Source of the DNA: Paraburkholderia dioscoreae
GTDB taxonomy: Bacteria; Pseudomonadota; Gammaproteobacteria; Burkholderiales; Burkholderiaceae
Direction: 5' to 3'
Assembly: GCF_902459535.1 (NCBI RefSeq)
Contig: NZ_LR699554.1
Location: 1,550,001-1,614,000 of the forward strand
Length of the DNA: 64,000 bases
Position numbers and translations under genes: made by a program. The notes beneath the pieces were generated by a model. The model saw nothing but the letters and a program-made list of their open reading frames with translations, did not search any database and had not been told where the DNA came from. Below, piece by piece: positions 8,844 through 17,935 of the stretch (positions are counted from its first letter, which is position 1; each line of letters begins with the position of its first letter).

Positions 8844-9794
8844 ATGAAAAAGCTCTTCAAACAGGCGGTAATTGGCGCTGTGCTGCTTTGCGCGTCGGGC
8901 ACTTTCGCATACGCCGCCGAGCCGCAGTCGTGTGCGCAGGTCAACATGGCGGGGCCGGGATGGACCGACATCGACGCCACCAATGCGATGACCGGCGTAC
9001 TGTTGAAAGCGCTCGGCTATAAGCAGAACGTGGCGAACCTGTCGGTGCCGATCACCTACCAGGGCTTGAAGAAAGGTCAGATCGACGTGTTTCTCGGCAA
9101 CTGGATGCCGGCGCAGGCACCAGTCGTCAAGCCGTTCGAGGAAGAAAAGTCGATCGAGGTCGTGCATCCGAATCTGACCAACGCCAAGTTCACACTGGCT
9201 GTGCCCGACTATGTGGCCGCCGCCGGCATTCATTCTTTCGCGGATCTGGCAAAGAACGCGGACAAATTCGACAGCAAGATCTATGGCATCGAGCCTGGCG
9301 CGCCGGCCAATCAGAACATCAAGAAGATGGTCGACGACAAGGCGTTCGGCCTCGGCAACTGGAAGCTCGTCGAGTCGAGCGAGACCGGCATGCTCACGCA
9401 GGTAGAGCGCGCCGTGCGCGAGAAGAAGTGGATAGTCTTTCTCGCGTGGGAACCGCATCTGATGAACACGAAGTTCAAGCTCACCTATCTCGACGGCGGT
9501 GACAAGTACTTCGGGCCCAATTACGGCGGTGCCACGGTCAATACGGTGGCGCGCAGCGGCTATGCCGAGCAGTGTCCGAATGTCGGGCGGCTCTTCAGGC
9601 AACTTACCTTCAATGTCGATCTGGAAAACGGCGTGATCACCGAAGTACTCGAAAAGAAGTCCACCGTGGATGCAGCCGCGACGCAAGCGCTCAAGCGTCA
9701 CCCCGAATTGCTGAAGTCGTGGCTCGACGGCGTGAACACGGCCGGCGGCGCCAATGGCTTGCAAGCCGTGCAGACCGCACTCGGCGTGAAATAA
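8844..9794 (+). CDS. choX: Choline ABC transporter substrate-binding protein
   Basis: A 316-residue periplasmic protein with a signal peptide (cleavage near FAYAA-EP). Ligand-cage segments WTDIDATNAM, FLGNWMPAQ and FLAWEPHLMN match ChoX, which binds choline. Cys residues in QSCAQVN and EQCPNVGR probably form the ChoX disulfide. The gene follows betC at 51 bp; choV and choW (ATPase and permease) are absent, so it must use a transporter encoded elsewhere. Binding of choline-O-sulfate is an alternative. Confidence 0.9.
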   Translation: MKKLFKQAVIGAVLLCASGTFAYAAEPQSCAQVNMAGPGWTDIDATNAMTGVLLKALGYKQNVANLSVPITYQGLKKGQIDVFLGNWMPAQAPVVKPFEEEKSIEVVHPNLTNAKFTLAVPDYVAAAGIHSFADLAKNADKFDSKIYGIEPGAPANQNIKKMVDDKAFGLGNWKLVESSETGMLTQVERAVREKKWIVFLAWEPHLMNTKFKLTYLDGGDKYFGPNYGGATVNTVARSGYAEQCPNVGRLFRQLTFNVDLENGVITEVLEKKSTVDAAATQALKRHPELLKSWLDGVNTAGGANGLQAVQTALGVK

Positions 9795-10061
9795 CAGCGT
9801 ATTCCTAACAATGAGGTCGCCGGGCGACAGATTTATGTCGCATCCGGTCGAATCCCTGTGAATCTGGACTCGTATTCTTGATCCGGCGATGTAGGGCGAC
9901 TGGTCATTGCATGCATCGCGAATAGCTTCAATCCGTTTTACTCGGCCTCAGCCGGTTTCGAACTGCCCGTCATGCGAGAAGCGCCGCGCGTTGGTCAACA
10001 GCGCGCAGCAGGGATCGCTTTATCCAACGAAATACGCAGGCAAAGAGCAGGGGAGAATTAG

Positions 10062-11210
10062 ATGAAGAAGAGCAATGCCGTCAGCCTTTCGGGACTCGCT
10101 ATCGCGGCAAGCGCCGTATTCGCGCCGACAGCGGCCCATGCGCAAAGCAGCGTCACACTGTACGGCATTCTGGATGCCGGTATCACCTACGTGAACAATG
10201 CCGGTGGTGCCCACCAGTTCAAATTCGACGACGGTATTTCATACGGCAACCGGATCGGCTTCAAGGGCGTGGAAGATCTCGGCGGCGGCTTGCAGGCCGT
10301 GTTCGTACTCGAGTCGGGTTTTCACGTGGGTAACGGGCAATATGCATTCGGCGGCGCCGAGTTCGGCCGCCAGGCTTATGTCGGCCTGAAGAACAACTGG
10401 GGTACGCTCTCGCTAGGTAACCAGCTCGATATGACCGAAGAATTTGTCTACCTGTATAACATCTCGGCATGGGCGAGCGGCTACGCGATCCATCAGGGCG
10501 ACTTCGACCGGATGAATGGCGACCGGCTGCCGAATTCGGTCAAGTTTCTCTCCAACGACTATGCCGGCTTTTCGTTCGGCGGCATGTATTCGTTCGGCAA
10601 TACGGCCGGCGACTTTCATAACAAGAGCGCCTGGAGCGTGGGCGCACGTTACGAGCACAGCGCGTTCAACATGGGCGCCGCCTATACGCAGTTGAACAAT
10701 CCGTACGGCATCTACGCATTCGACCCGTACGCGATGATCGGCACGCGCACGTTCCTCGGCAAACCGACCGTTTCTGTCGATCCGGCAACCGGCGCGGTGA
10801 CGGATCTGTATAGCTCGTCGTCGTTCCCGGTCGACGAGCAAGGGGCGTTTGCAGTGGGCGCGGCCTACACGATCGGCAAAGTCATGTTGAGCGGTGACTT
10901 CACCTACACGACGATCAAGGGCCTCGGCGAGACCTCGCATATGCAAGTCTATGAAGCGGGCGCTTCTTATACCTTCACTCCGGCGTTGATGCTGTACGGC
11001 GGTTATCAGCACACGCGATTCGAAGGGAACCACTGGAATCAGGGTTCGCTCGGGCTGCATTACCTGCTGTCCAAGCGCACGGACGTCTATATTTCCGGCG
11101 ACTATCTGCGAGCTTCAGATGGCGTGAACGCGGTGATCGGCTATAGCTTCACACCGTCCACCTCGAACACGCAGACCGATGTGCGGATCGGCATGCGGCA
11201 TTCGTTCTGA
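10062..11210 (+). CDS. Gram-negative trimeric porin (Burkholderia OmpC/Opc type)
   Basis: A 382-residue outer-membrane porin. The signal peptide ends at AHA-QSS, and the mature start SSVTLYGILDAGITYVNN is the family hallmark. The plug-loop region has GRQAYVGLKNNWGTLSLGNQ and the last strand ends in a C-terminal Phe (GMRHSF), the outer-membrane assembly signal. It follows choX by 267 bp and may admit choline sulfate or betaine, although it could be a general porin. A GGGGAG ribosome-binding site lies just upstream. Confidence 0.92.
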   Translation: MKKSNAVSLSGLAIAASAVFAPTAAHAQSSVTLYGILDAGITYVNNAGGAHQFKFDDGISYGNRIGFKGVEDLGGGLQAVFVLESGFHVGNGQYAFGGAEFGRQAYVGLKNNWGTLSLGNQLDMTEEFVYLYNISAWASGYAIHQGDFDRMNGDRLPNSVKFLSNDYAGFSFGGMYSFGNTAGDFHNKSAWSVGARYEHSAFNMGAAYTQLNNPYGIYAFDPYAMIGTRTFLGKPTVSVDPATGAVTDLYSSSSFPVDEQGAFAVGAAYTIGKVMLSGDFTYTTIKGLGETSHMQVYEAGASYTFTPALMLYGGYQHTRFEGNHWNQGSLGLHYLLSKRTDVYISGDYLRASDGVNAVIGYSFTPSTSNTQTDVRIGMRHSF

Positions 11211-11271
11211 CGGGTATTTCTAACGCGCAACAACAGGGCGGTGTTCCATGTGACGGGGACCGCCCGCGCCA

Positions 11272-11345
11272 TCACGATGTGCGTTCGAGCTGCTTCCTGA
11301 ACGTCTCGATCAGCGCACGCACCTTTGCCGGCGGACGGCGTATCG
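11272..11345 (-). pseudogene. Remnant: C-terminal end of a LysR-type regulator
   Basis: Read on the minus strand, this short stretch gives RRPPAKVRALIETFRKQLER followed by TS and a stop. It is the typical last helix of LysR proteins. Nothing upstream continues the gene; the next bases belong to an unrelated reductase fragment on the other strand. It is a scar of a deleted gene. Confidence 0.6.
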
Positions 11346-11515
11346 GGAGGACGTATCGACATGGACGCATTGAAACGCGTCCTGCCTTTCGCCGACTACG
11401 ACTGTTATCTGTGCGGACCCGGACAGTTCATGCGTGACCTGTACGAAGGGTTGCGCGGACTGAATGTGGCGGATGAGCGTATCCGTTTCGAGGCCTTCGG
11501 TCCGGCGAGTGTGAA
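11345..11515 (+). pseudogene. Remnant: flavin/ferredoxin reductase NAD-binding domain fragment
   Basis: The frame reads a FNR-type C-terminal NAD-domain tail: YDCYLCGPGQFMRDLYEGL and then ERIRFEAFGPAS. CGP followed by an FGP segment is characteristic of flavohemoprotein-like and oxygenase reductases. The N-terminal FAD domain and any following ferredoxin domain are missing, and the reading becomes non-homologous after the FGP motif. It abuts the LysR scar, so a deletion fused two former neighbours. Confidence 0.6.
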
Positions 11516-11666
11516 GCGCACGACTGTCGTCGAAGTGCAGATCGAACCCGGTGCGGCGCTAATTTGCATGGCGCATCCGGTTGCCGGGGATCCCGGCGCG
11601 GGTGCGGGCGTAACGCTGGATCTCCGGGGGAGGCGAACGATAGCGTGGCCGACGTCGCGCGCGGCG

Positions 11667-11903
11667 TCAGTGAGCCGACTCGCGGACCTCGGCGCCCGAA
11701 GCGCTCGACAGGCAGCGCAACGCGCGATCGCCATCGCTACGGGCCGCCGCCTCGACCGGGAAGGTTTCCTTGCTGAATGCAACCACCTTGAATCCGGATC
11801 CCGCCGCGCGCGGCGTGGTGATACCCCAATGCCAGCCGCCATCCTGCTCGAATACATGCAGAACAGCCGTGTTCGGCACGTGTAAAGCCTCATAAGTCGT
11901 CAT
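11667..11903 (-). CDS. Small hypothetical protein (78 aa)
   Basis: A short gene with a strong ribosome-binding site (GGAGGAA six bases before ATG at 11903). The product starts MTTYEALHVPNTAVLHVFEQ and contains a WHWGITTPRAAGSGFKVVAF segment; no membrane segment or signal is seen. Similar small proteins of unknown function are common in Burkholderia, from memory of the group rather than a search. It overlaps the non-homologous 3' tail of the reductase remnant on the opposite strand, which supports that tail being non-coding. Confidence 0.65.
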   Translation of the reverse strand: MTTYEALHVPNTAVLHVFEQDGGWHWGITTPRAAGSGFKVVAFSKETFPVEAAARSDGDRALRCLSSASGAEVRESAH

Positions 11904-12066
11904 GGCACATTCCTCCGTCACAGCACGACCGTGAGTGCAAATTGCAGACTCCTGATTCGAGTTTAGTCGCATTTTGCTGCACCGCAATATTTAGTTTGTT
12001 GTAGAAACGTTGAATTAGTCTGCGGAGCCCTAGCCGGCGGGGATGGGCGCGCACCAAACCCGTGGG

Positions 12067-12119
12067 AAAAGCACAAACGGCACGGGCCGGCTCCGCTGTA
12101 AAGCGAATGCCGGCCCGTG
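12067..12119 (-). terminator. Intrinsic terminator downstream of groEL
   Basis: An 11-bp perfect stem (cacgggccggc / gccggcccgtg, 12081-12091 and 12109-12119) lies past the groEL stop. On the minus strand it is followed by ccgtttgtgctttt, a weak T tract. Confidence 0.7.
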
Positions 12120-12163
12120 TTGCCTGCGTTAACCGCCTGGTGTCTGGCGGGAGAGGAGGGTTG

Positions 12164-13804
12164 TCAGAAATCGAGTCCCGGGCCTCCTGCGCCAGGGCCG
12201 CCCGGCTGACCCGCGGCCGGTGTATCTTTCGGTGCCTCGTGGACGGTGGCGTCGGTGGTCAGCAGCAAGCCGGCTACCGAAGACGCGTTCTGCAGCGCGG
12301 TGCGCGTGACCTTGGTCGGATCGAGTACGCCCGACTCGACCAGATCGCCATATTCGCCGGTCTGAGCGTTGTAGCCGAAATTACCCGTGCCTTGCGCCAC
12401 CTTCGCGACCACCACGCTCGCTTCCTCGCCGGCATTCGTGACAATCTGGCGCAACGGTTCTTCGAGCGCCCGCAGCACGATCTTGATGCCGGCGTCCTGA
12501 TCGGCATTCGCGCCCTTGAGCCCGCTGATCGCCTGCTTCACGCGAATCAGCGCGACACCGCCGCCAGGCACGATGCCTTCTTCTACCGCGGCGCGCGTTG
12601 CGTGCAGTGCATCGTCGACACGGTCTTTCTTTTCCTTGACTTCGATTTCGGTTGCGCCGCCCACCTTGATCACCGCCACGCCGCCTGCGAGCTTCGCGAC
12701 GCGTTCCTGCAGCTTTTCGCGGTCGTAGTCGGAGGTCGCTTCCTCGATCTGCGTGCGGATCTGCTTCACGCGCGCTTCGATGTTTTTACTGTCGCCCGCG
12801 CCGTCGATCACGGTGGTGTTTTCCTTGCCGACTTCGATGCGCTTGGCCTGACCCAGTTCGGCGAGCGTCGCTTTTTCGAGCGACAGGCCGGTTTCCTCGG
12901 CGATCACCTGGCCGCCGGTCAGGATAGCGATGTCTTCGAGCAGCGCCTTGCGACGATCGCCGAAACCGGGCGCCTTCACCGCAACGGTCTTCAGAATGCC
13001 GCGAATGTTGTTCACGACCAGCGTGGCGAGCGCTTCGCCTTCCACGTCTTCCGCAATGATCAGAAGCGGACGACCGGCTTTCGCGACCTGTTCCAGGATC
13101 GGCAGCAGATCGCGAATGTTCGACACCTTCTTGTCGTGCAGCAGCACAAACGGGTTATCGAGTACGGCGACCTGTTTATCCTGATCGTTGATGAAATACG
13201 GCGACAGGTAGCCACGGTCGAACTGCAGACCTTCCACCACGTCGAGTTCGTCGTCGAGCGACTTGCCGTCTTCCACGGTAATGACGCCTTCCTTGCCGAC
13301 GCGGTCGATCGCTTCCGCGATACGCTGGCCGATCGACTCTTCGCCGTTGGCCGAAATCGTCGCGACCTGGGCGATTTCCTTGCTGGTGGTGGTCGGCTTG
13401 CTGATCTTCTTCAGCTCGTCGATCGCGGCGATCACCGCCTTGTCGATGCCGCGCTTCAGATCCAGCGGGTTGAGGCCCGCCGCTACGTATTTCTGACCTT
13501 CGCGCACGATGGCCTGAGCGAGCACGGTCGCCGTCGTGGTGCCGTCGCCCGCGGCGTCGCTGGTGCGCGAAGCGACTTCCTTGACGAGTTGCGCGCCGAT
13601 GTTCTGCACGCGGTCCGACAGTTCGATTTCCTTGGCCACCGAAACACCGTCCTTGGTCACGACGGGCGAGCCGAAGCTGCGTTCCAGCACCACGTTGCGG
13701 CCTTTCGGACCCAGCGTGACCTTCACCGCATTGGCCAGAATGTTGACGCCTTCGACCAGCCGCGAGCGGGCGACATCGCTGAAAATAATTTCTTTTGCTG
13801 CCAT
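12164..13804 (-). CDS. groL: 60-kDa chaperonin GroEL (paralogue)
   Basis: A 546-residue Group I chaperonin. It has the ATP-binding segment DGTTTATVLAQ (residues about 87-97), the apical-domain core and the GFGDRRKALLEDIAILTGG motif. It folds proteins in the GroES-capped chamber. The C-terminus ends PGGPGAGGPGLDF instead of the usual Gly-Gly-Met repeats, so this is a secondary copy of the kind common in Burkholderia with two or more groEL genes. The operon with groES (18-bp gap) is under a CIRCE-like operator. Confidence 0.97.
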   Translation of the reverse strand: MAAKEIIFSDVARSRLVEGVNILANAVKVTLGPKGRNVVLERSFGSPVVTKDGVSVAKEIELSDRVQNIGAQLVKEVASRTSDAAGDGTTTATVLAQAIVREGQKYVAAGLNPLDLKRGIDKAVIAAIDELKKISKPTTTSKEIAQVATISANGEESIGQRIAEAIDRVGKEGVITVEDGKSLDDELDVVEGLQFDRGYLSPYFINDQDKQVAVLDNPFVLLHDKKVSNIRDLLPILEQVAKAGRPLLIIAEDVEGEALATLVVNNIRGILKTVAVKAPGFGDRRKALLEDIAILTGGQVIAEETGLSLEKATLAELGQAKRIEVGKENTTVIDGAGDSKNIEARVKQIRTQIEEATSDYDREKLQERVAKLAGGVAVIKVGGATEIEVKEKKDRVDDALHATRAAVEEGIVPGGGVALIRVKQAISGLKGANADQDAGIKIVLRALEEPLRQIVTNAGEEASVVVAKVAQGTGNFGYNAQTGEYGDLVESGVLDPTKVTRTALQNASSVAGLLLTTDATVHEAPKDTPAAGQPGGPGAGGPGLDF

Positions 13805-13822
13805 GATTTGACGCTCCGTTCG

Positions 13823-14113
13823 TTATTGAGTGACGACTGCGACCACATCTTCTTCGCGCAGCACGAGCAGTTCGTTGCCGTCGACTTTGACCGACTGCCC
13901 GGCGTATTTGCCGAACAGCACGCGTTCACCGACTTTCAGATCGGGCTCGATGCGTTTGCCGTCGCTATCGCGCTTGCCCGGACCAATGGCGATCACTTCG
14001 CCCTGGTCGGGCTTTTCCGCGGCGCTTTCGGGAATGACGATGCCTGAAGCGGTTTTGGTCTCCTGGTCGAGACGCTTGACGATCAGGCGGTCATGCAAGG
14101 GACGTAGGCTCAT
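13823..14113 (-). CDS. groS: 10-kDa co-chaperonin GroES
   Basis: A 96-residue co-chaperonin starting MSLRPLHDRLIVKRLDQE, with the mobile loop TKTASGIVIPESAAEKP at residues about 19-35 and a VLFGKYAGQSVKVDG core. The ATG at 14113 is the family start; a longer in-frame extension runs into the promoter region. It is first in the groESL operon and caps the GroEL cavity. Confidence 0.97.
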   Translation of the reverse strand: MSLRPLHDRLIVKRLDQETKTASGIVIPESAAEKPDQGEVIAIGPGKRDSDGKRIEPDLKVGERVLFGKYAGQSVKVDGNELLVLREEDVVAVVTQ

Positions 14114-14136
14114 GATTCGATTTCCACGGTTAATTT

Positions 14137-14163
14137 CTGGCACTCGTCGTTGGTGAGTGCTGA
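14137..14163. promoter_or_regulatory. CIRCE-like operator (HrcA binding site) upstream of groES
   Basis: The sequence ctggcactc-N9-gagtgctga matches the CIRCE consensus TTAGCACTC-N9-GAGTGCTAA at 7 of 9 and 8 of 9 positions, with exactly nine bases between arms. It ends 24 bp before the groES start. HrcA repression under non-stress conditions is therefore expected. Confidence 0.85.
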
Positions 14164-14402
14164 CCGGGATCGAGTATAGAAATGAGTCGCGCGTTGCTCC
14201 AATAACGGATTCATCGATCCTTATCCGCAATTCGCATTTCACAATCGCGAATATTCATAGCTCGATTCGCTGGTTTTGCGCGGGGAGCCACGTCCCTATA
14301 CTGGTCCGTTGCATCGGCATGTCCTATTGGGGCGCCGGATCACTCTCCCAACTCAACAGTCGGATCGCACGCGATCCGTGGGCTTTTACAAGGAATCAAG
14401 GC

Positions 14403-15620
14403 ATGCAGGTCTCACAGGACACCACGGCGCGCGCCAGGCTTGAAGCGGCACTCGCCGGGTTGCCGGCACTGGCTCAGGCGATCGGCGAAGACGCCGCGCA
14501 ACGTGAATTGCGGCGCGAGTTGCCATTCGACCGCTTCGCGTTGTTTCGTGAATCCGGTCTCGGCGTACTCCGCTTTCCGGCCGAGTGGGGCGGTCTGGGC
14601 GGATCGCTGGAAGATCTCTTTCATGTAATCGCCACGCTGGCCGCGCATGAGTCGAATGTCGCGCATGCACTGCGGATTCATTTCGACCAGACCGAGCAAT
14701 TGCTGCTGTCGCCGCGTTCCGCCTTCAACGACACGCAGATCGAGCGCATACGGGAAGGGGCGATCTTCGGCGGTGCGTCTACCGAGTTGGGCACGGCGCG
14801 GCCCGGCGAAATCGTCACGAAGCTGGTGCGCGACGGCGAGCATTTTCGCGTGACGGGCAGAAAGTATTACTCGACCGGCACCGCGTTTGCCGACTACGCG
14901 CGGATCAACGTGCAGGACGAAAACGACGAGAAGGTGTCGATTGTGATTCCCGTGTCGCGCGAAGGGTTGCAGGTACTCGACGACTGGGACGGCATGGGGC
15001 AACGCATGACGGCAAGCGGCAGCCTCGTGCTAGACAACGTGCAGGTCTTTTCTCACGAGGTCGCGACGCGCGGCTATACGACGCTCGCCGGCCGGCACGG
15101 TAGCGCGTTGCGGCAGTTGCATCTGGTGTCGGTCGCGGCAGGCATTGTGCGGAACATTGTTGCTGACGCCCGGCGCTACGTGACGCAATACGGCCGGCCT
15201 GTGCTGCACAGCCCGGCACCGTCGGCACGCGAGGACGGTTTCGTGCAGCAGGTGGTGGGCGATCTCGCGGCGCACAGCCTTTCCATCGATGCACTGATCG
15301 CGGCAAACGCACGCACGCTCGACCGCTCGGCGAATGCGATCCACAGCGGCGCGGCGAACGCGGAAGAGCTGGTGCTGGAAGGGGCGCTAGCCACCGCCAA
15401 GACGCAACTCGTGGTCAGCAAGCTGGCGCTGTATGCGGGCGAGCGTCTGTTCGAGATTGGCGGTGCATCGGCCACCGGCCGCGCGCACAATTTCGACCGC
15501 CATTGGCGCAATCTGCGCACGATCTTCAGTCATAACCCTTTGCTGCACAAGGCGCGCGTGATCGGCGATTACGAGCTGAACGGCGTGACCACGCATCTGA
15601 CCGAAGGACGTGTGTTCTAA
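14403..15620 (+). CDS. Acyl-CoA dehydrogenase-like flavin oxidoreductase (DszC/SfnB superfamily)
   Basis: A 405-residue protein with the three-domain acyl-CoA dehydrogenase fold: helical N-terminus, a beta domain with TGRKYYSTGTAFADYARI and a helical C-terminal domain (HNFDRHWRNLRTIFSHNP). This last motif is typical of the DszC/SfnB flavin-dependent monooxygenase branch, not of true acyl-CoA dehydrogenases. It probably uses FMNH2 from a separate reductase to attack an organosulfur or related substrate. ATG 14403 follows AAGGA; the upstream in-frame extension crosses the groES promoter region and is not credible. DUF3088 and an oligopeptide-type ABC transporter follow. Confidence 0.8.
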   Translation: MQVSQDTTARARLEAALAGLPALAQAIGEDAAQRELRRELPFDRFALFRESGLGVLRFPAEWGGLGGSLEDLFHVIATLAAHESNVAHALRIHFDQTEQLLLSPRSAFNDTQIERIREGAIFGGASTELGTARPGEIVTKLVRDGEHFRVTGRKYYSTGTAFADYARINVQDENDEKVSIVIPVSREGLQVLDDWDGMGQRMTASGSLVLDNVQVFSHEVATRGYTTLAGRHGSALRQLHLVSVAAGIVRNIVADARRYVTQYGRPVLHSPAPSAREDGFVQQVVGDLAAHSLSIDALIAANARTLDRSANAIHSGAANAEELVLEGALATAKTQLVVSKLALYAGERLFEIGGASATGRAHNFDRHWRNLRTIFSHNPLLHKARVIGDYELNGVTTHLTEGRVF

Positions 15621-15661
15621 CGCACGGCCATCCATTCACACCTTTTCGAGCATTGCACATC

Positions 15662-16006
15662 ATGAGCCGAGATCTGCTGTTACTGCTGGAACCGGGCTTC
15701 ACCGATCCGAACCATCCGGGCGAGCGCTTTATCTGCCCGGACGGAGCGCCCATTGAAGGTTTGCTGGCGGGCGATCCCGAGCGCAACGCCCGCCTCGACA
15801 TTCGCCGGCTGCCGTTCCCGCGTCCTCGCACCGCGGTGATCGAGGCACTGGACGCCGAGCACCAGGGTCTGCCAGTGCTGATTCTCGGCGACGAGCAACC
15901 GGCGCCTGCCGATGCCCAGACGCTCGGCAACAAGCGCTTCGTGACCGACACGCGCCGTATTCTCGATCTGCTCGCGCAGCGCCACGGTTTTCCTAAAGTG
16001 CATTGA
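15662..16006 (+). CDS. DUF3088-type hypothetical protein
   Basis: A 114-residue soluble protein beginning MSRDLLLLLEPGFTDP and containing a CPDGAPIEGLL segment, a thioredoxin-fold-like start with a single Cys, as in DUF3088 proteins. It lies 41 bp after the oxidoreductase and is likely in the same transcript. No catalytic role is known. DUF3088 genes often accompany sulfur-acquisition oxidoreductases (recollection, not checked). Confidence 0.7.
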   Translation: MSRDLLLLLEPGFTDPNHPGERFICPDGAPIEGLLAGDPERNARLDIRRLPFPRPRTAVIEALDAEHQGLPVLILGDEQPAPADAQTLGNKRFVTDTRRILDLLAQRHGFPKVH

Positions 16007-16317
16007 TGTAGTCGGCCCGGTGACGGTTCGGGGTCTTCTGCTTTGCTTCTGGACGTCAGAACATCGGAGCAGATACATGACCCCGGCCGAAACCGCCACC
16101 TGTCGACCATAGATACGGAATCCTTATTCTCACCCGCCACCCGGCGACGATATCCGGCGCGCCTTTCCTCCCCACCGTGCTTTGCATATACATAACGATT
16201 GGTTCTTTTACCGCCGCTGCGGCTTTATCGTAAGCGCTGCGGCAGCAGCATTGCCGACACCACGACATTTCATTTCGGCCGACAGGGGCCGAAGCATCGG
16301 CAAAGGATCTCGATTAC
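16007..16317. other. Intergenic region, 311 bp, no gene
   Basis: No credible coding frame is present. The AT-richer tract gcatatacataacgattgg near 16183-16202 is the most promoter-like part and lies about 120 bp before the binding-protein gene. No recognisable sigma-54 site or riboswitch was found. Confidence 0.5.
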
Positions 16318-17922
16318 ATGGCACGGTTGAATCGACGCGAATTTCTTATTTCATCGGGCGCGGCGCTCGCGGCGGCCGGCATGCCGGCCCTGGCGCTTGC
16401 CCAGGGCGAGGCGGGCGCACCGAAACGGGGCGGCACGCTGAACATGCTGATCAATCCGGAACCGCCCGTACTCGTGTCGATCTTCCAGACCACCGGGCCC
16501 GCGCTCGTCGCGAGTTCCAAGGTGCTGGAAGGCTTGCTGGCTTATGACTTCGACCTGCGCCCGAAACCGCAATTGGCCACCGCGTGGACCGTCAGCCCCG
16601 ACGGACTGAAGTACACCTTTACCTTGCGGCAAAACGTGAAATGGCACGACGGCCAGCCGTTCACGTCGGCCGACGTCGCTTTCTCGATCGATCTGCTCAA
16701 ATCAGTGCATCCACGGGGCCGCAGTACTTTCGCGAATGTAACGGGCGTCGCCACGCCCGACGCCCGCACCGCGGTGATCGAATTGTCGAAGCCGGCGCCG
16801 TATCTGTTGAAAGCACTCTCGGCCGGCGAATCGCCAATCGTGCCAAAGCACCTGTACGCGCAGGGCGATCCGCTGTCCAATCCCCACAACAACGCGCCGA
16901 TTGGCACCGGGCCGTTCCGTTTCAAATCATGGACGCGTGGTGCCAATATCGTCTATGAGCGCAACCCGGACTACTGGGACGCCGGCAAACCGTACATCGA
17001 CAGCCTGGTTTTCAAAGTGATTCCCGATGCGGCCGCCCGTTCCGCCGCGTTCGAAACCGGCGCGCTCGATCTGGGCGGCGAGAATCCGGTGCCGCTCACG
17101 GATCTGCCGCGCCTCACGCAACTGCCGCAACTGGCGGTCGAAACGCGCGGCTACCGCTTTCTTGAGCCGCTCTCCGAGATCGACTTCAATCTCGATCATC
17201 CGATCCTCAAGGATCTGCGCGTGCGCCAGGCCATCGCGCATGCGGTCAACCCGCAGGTCGTGCAGCGCACCGTGGCCTATGGCTATGCCGATCTGTCGCC
17301 CACGCCGATTACGCCGGGCTCGCCCTATCACGACGCAAAACTCGTACCGTATGCGTTCGATACCGCCGAAGCGGAGAAACTGCTCGACGCCGCGGGCTAT
17401 CCGCGCAAGGACGGCGGCGTGCGCTTCCGTCTGACGCACGACTTTCTGCCGTACGGCGACATGTACCGGCGCCAGGCCGACTATGTCAAATCGGCGCTGG
17501 GGCGCGTCGGCATCGACGTCACGGTGCGTTCGCAGGACCTGCCTGCATTCCTGAAGCGTGTGTATGCCGATCGCCAGTTCGATTTCACGAGCATCGGCGT
17601 CAATACGCTATTCGATCCGAGCGTGGGCGTTCAGCGTCTGTACTGGTCGAAGAATATCCGCCCCGGTGTGCCGTTTTCGAATGCGCCGCATTACAGCAAT
17701 GCGGAAGTGGACCGGCTGCTGGAAAGCGCCGCGGTCGAAACCGACGAGAGCAAACGCGTGGTGCTGTACCAGCAGTTCCAGCAGATCGTTTACCGCGATC
17801 TGCCGATCCTCAACCTGGTCGCGCCGCGCATGGTCACGCTCGCGAACCGTCGTGTTCACAACCACACGGTGTCCGCGCAAGGCCTAGAAGGCAATCTCGC
17901 GGATGTTTATCTGAGTGCATGA
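16318..17922 (+). CDS. Oligopeptide/nickel-type ABC transporter substrate-binding protein (SBP family 5)
   Basis: A 534-residue periplasmic protein with a Tat-like leader (NRREFLISSGAALAAAGMP) and cleavage near ALA-QGE. It has the SBP_5 signatures TFTLRQNVKWHDGQPFTSADV and GTGPFRFKSW. The C-terminus NHTVSAQGLEGNLADVYLSA is typical of the branch sometimes linked to glutathione or organosulfur uptake. It is the first gene of a complete Dpp-type operon; the permease gene starts 13 bp after its stop. Confidence 0.88.
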   Translation: MARLNRREFLISSGAALAAAGMPALALAQGEAGAPKRGGTLNMLINPEPPVLVSIFQTTGPALVASSKVLEGLLAYDFDLRPKPQLATAWTVSPDGLKYTFTLRQNVKWHDGQPFTSADVAFSIDLLKSVHPRGRSTFANVTGVATPDARTAVIELSKPAPYLLKALSAGESPIVPKHLYAQGDPLSNPHNNAPIGTGPFRFKSWTRGANIVYERNPDYWDAGKPYIDSLVFKVIPDAAARSAAFETGALDLGGENPVPLTDLPRLTQLPQLAVETRGYRFLEPLSEIDFNLDHPILKDLRVRQAIAHAVNPQVVQRTVAYGYADLSPTPITPGSPYHDAKLVPYAFDTAEAEKLLDAAGYPRKDGGVRFRLTHDFLPYGDMYRRQADYVKSALGRVGIDVTVRSQDLPAFLKRVYADRQFDFTSIGVNTLFDPSVGVQRLYWSKNIRPGVPFSNAPHYSNAEVDRLLESAAVETDESKRVVLYQQFQQIVYRDLPILNLVAPRMVTLANRRVHNHTVSAQGLEGNLADVYLSA

Positions 17923-17935
17923 CAGGAGCGGCACG

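Noticed and set aside
12062..14047. Open frame of 661 residues on the plus strand across groESL
   Set aside because: It is antisense of groEL and groES, which are certain. The residue mix and lack of a ribosome-binding site support this.
16007..16317. Sigma-54 promoter expected for sfn-type sulfur genes
   Set aside because: No TGGCAC-N5-TTGC match was found in this gap, so no claim is made.
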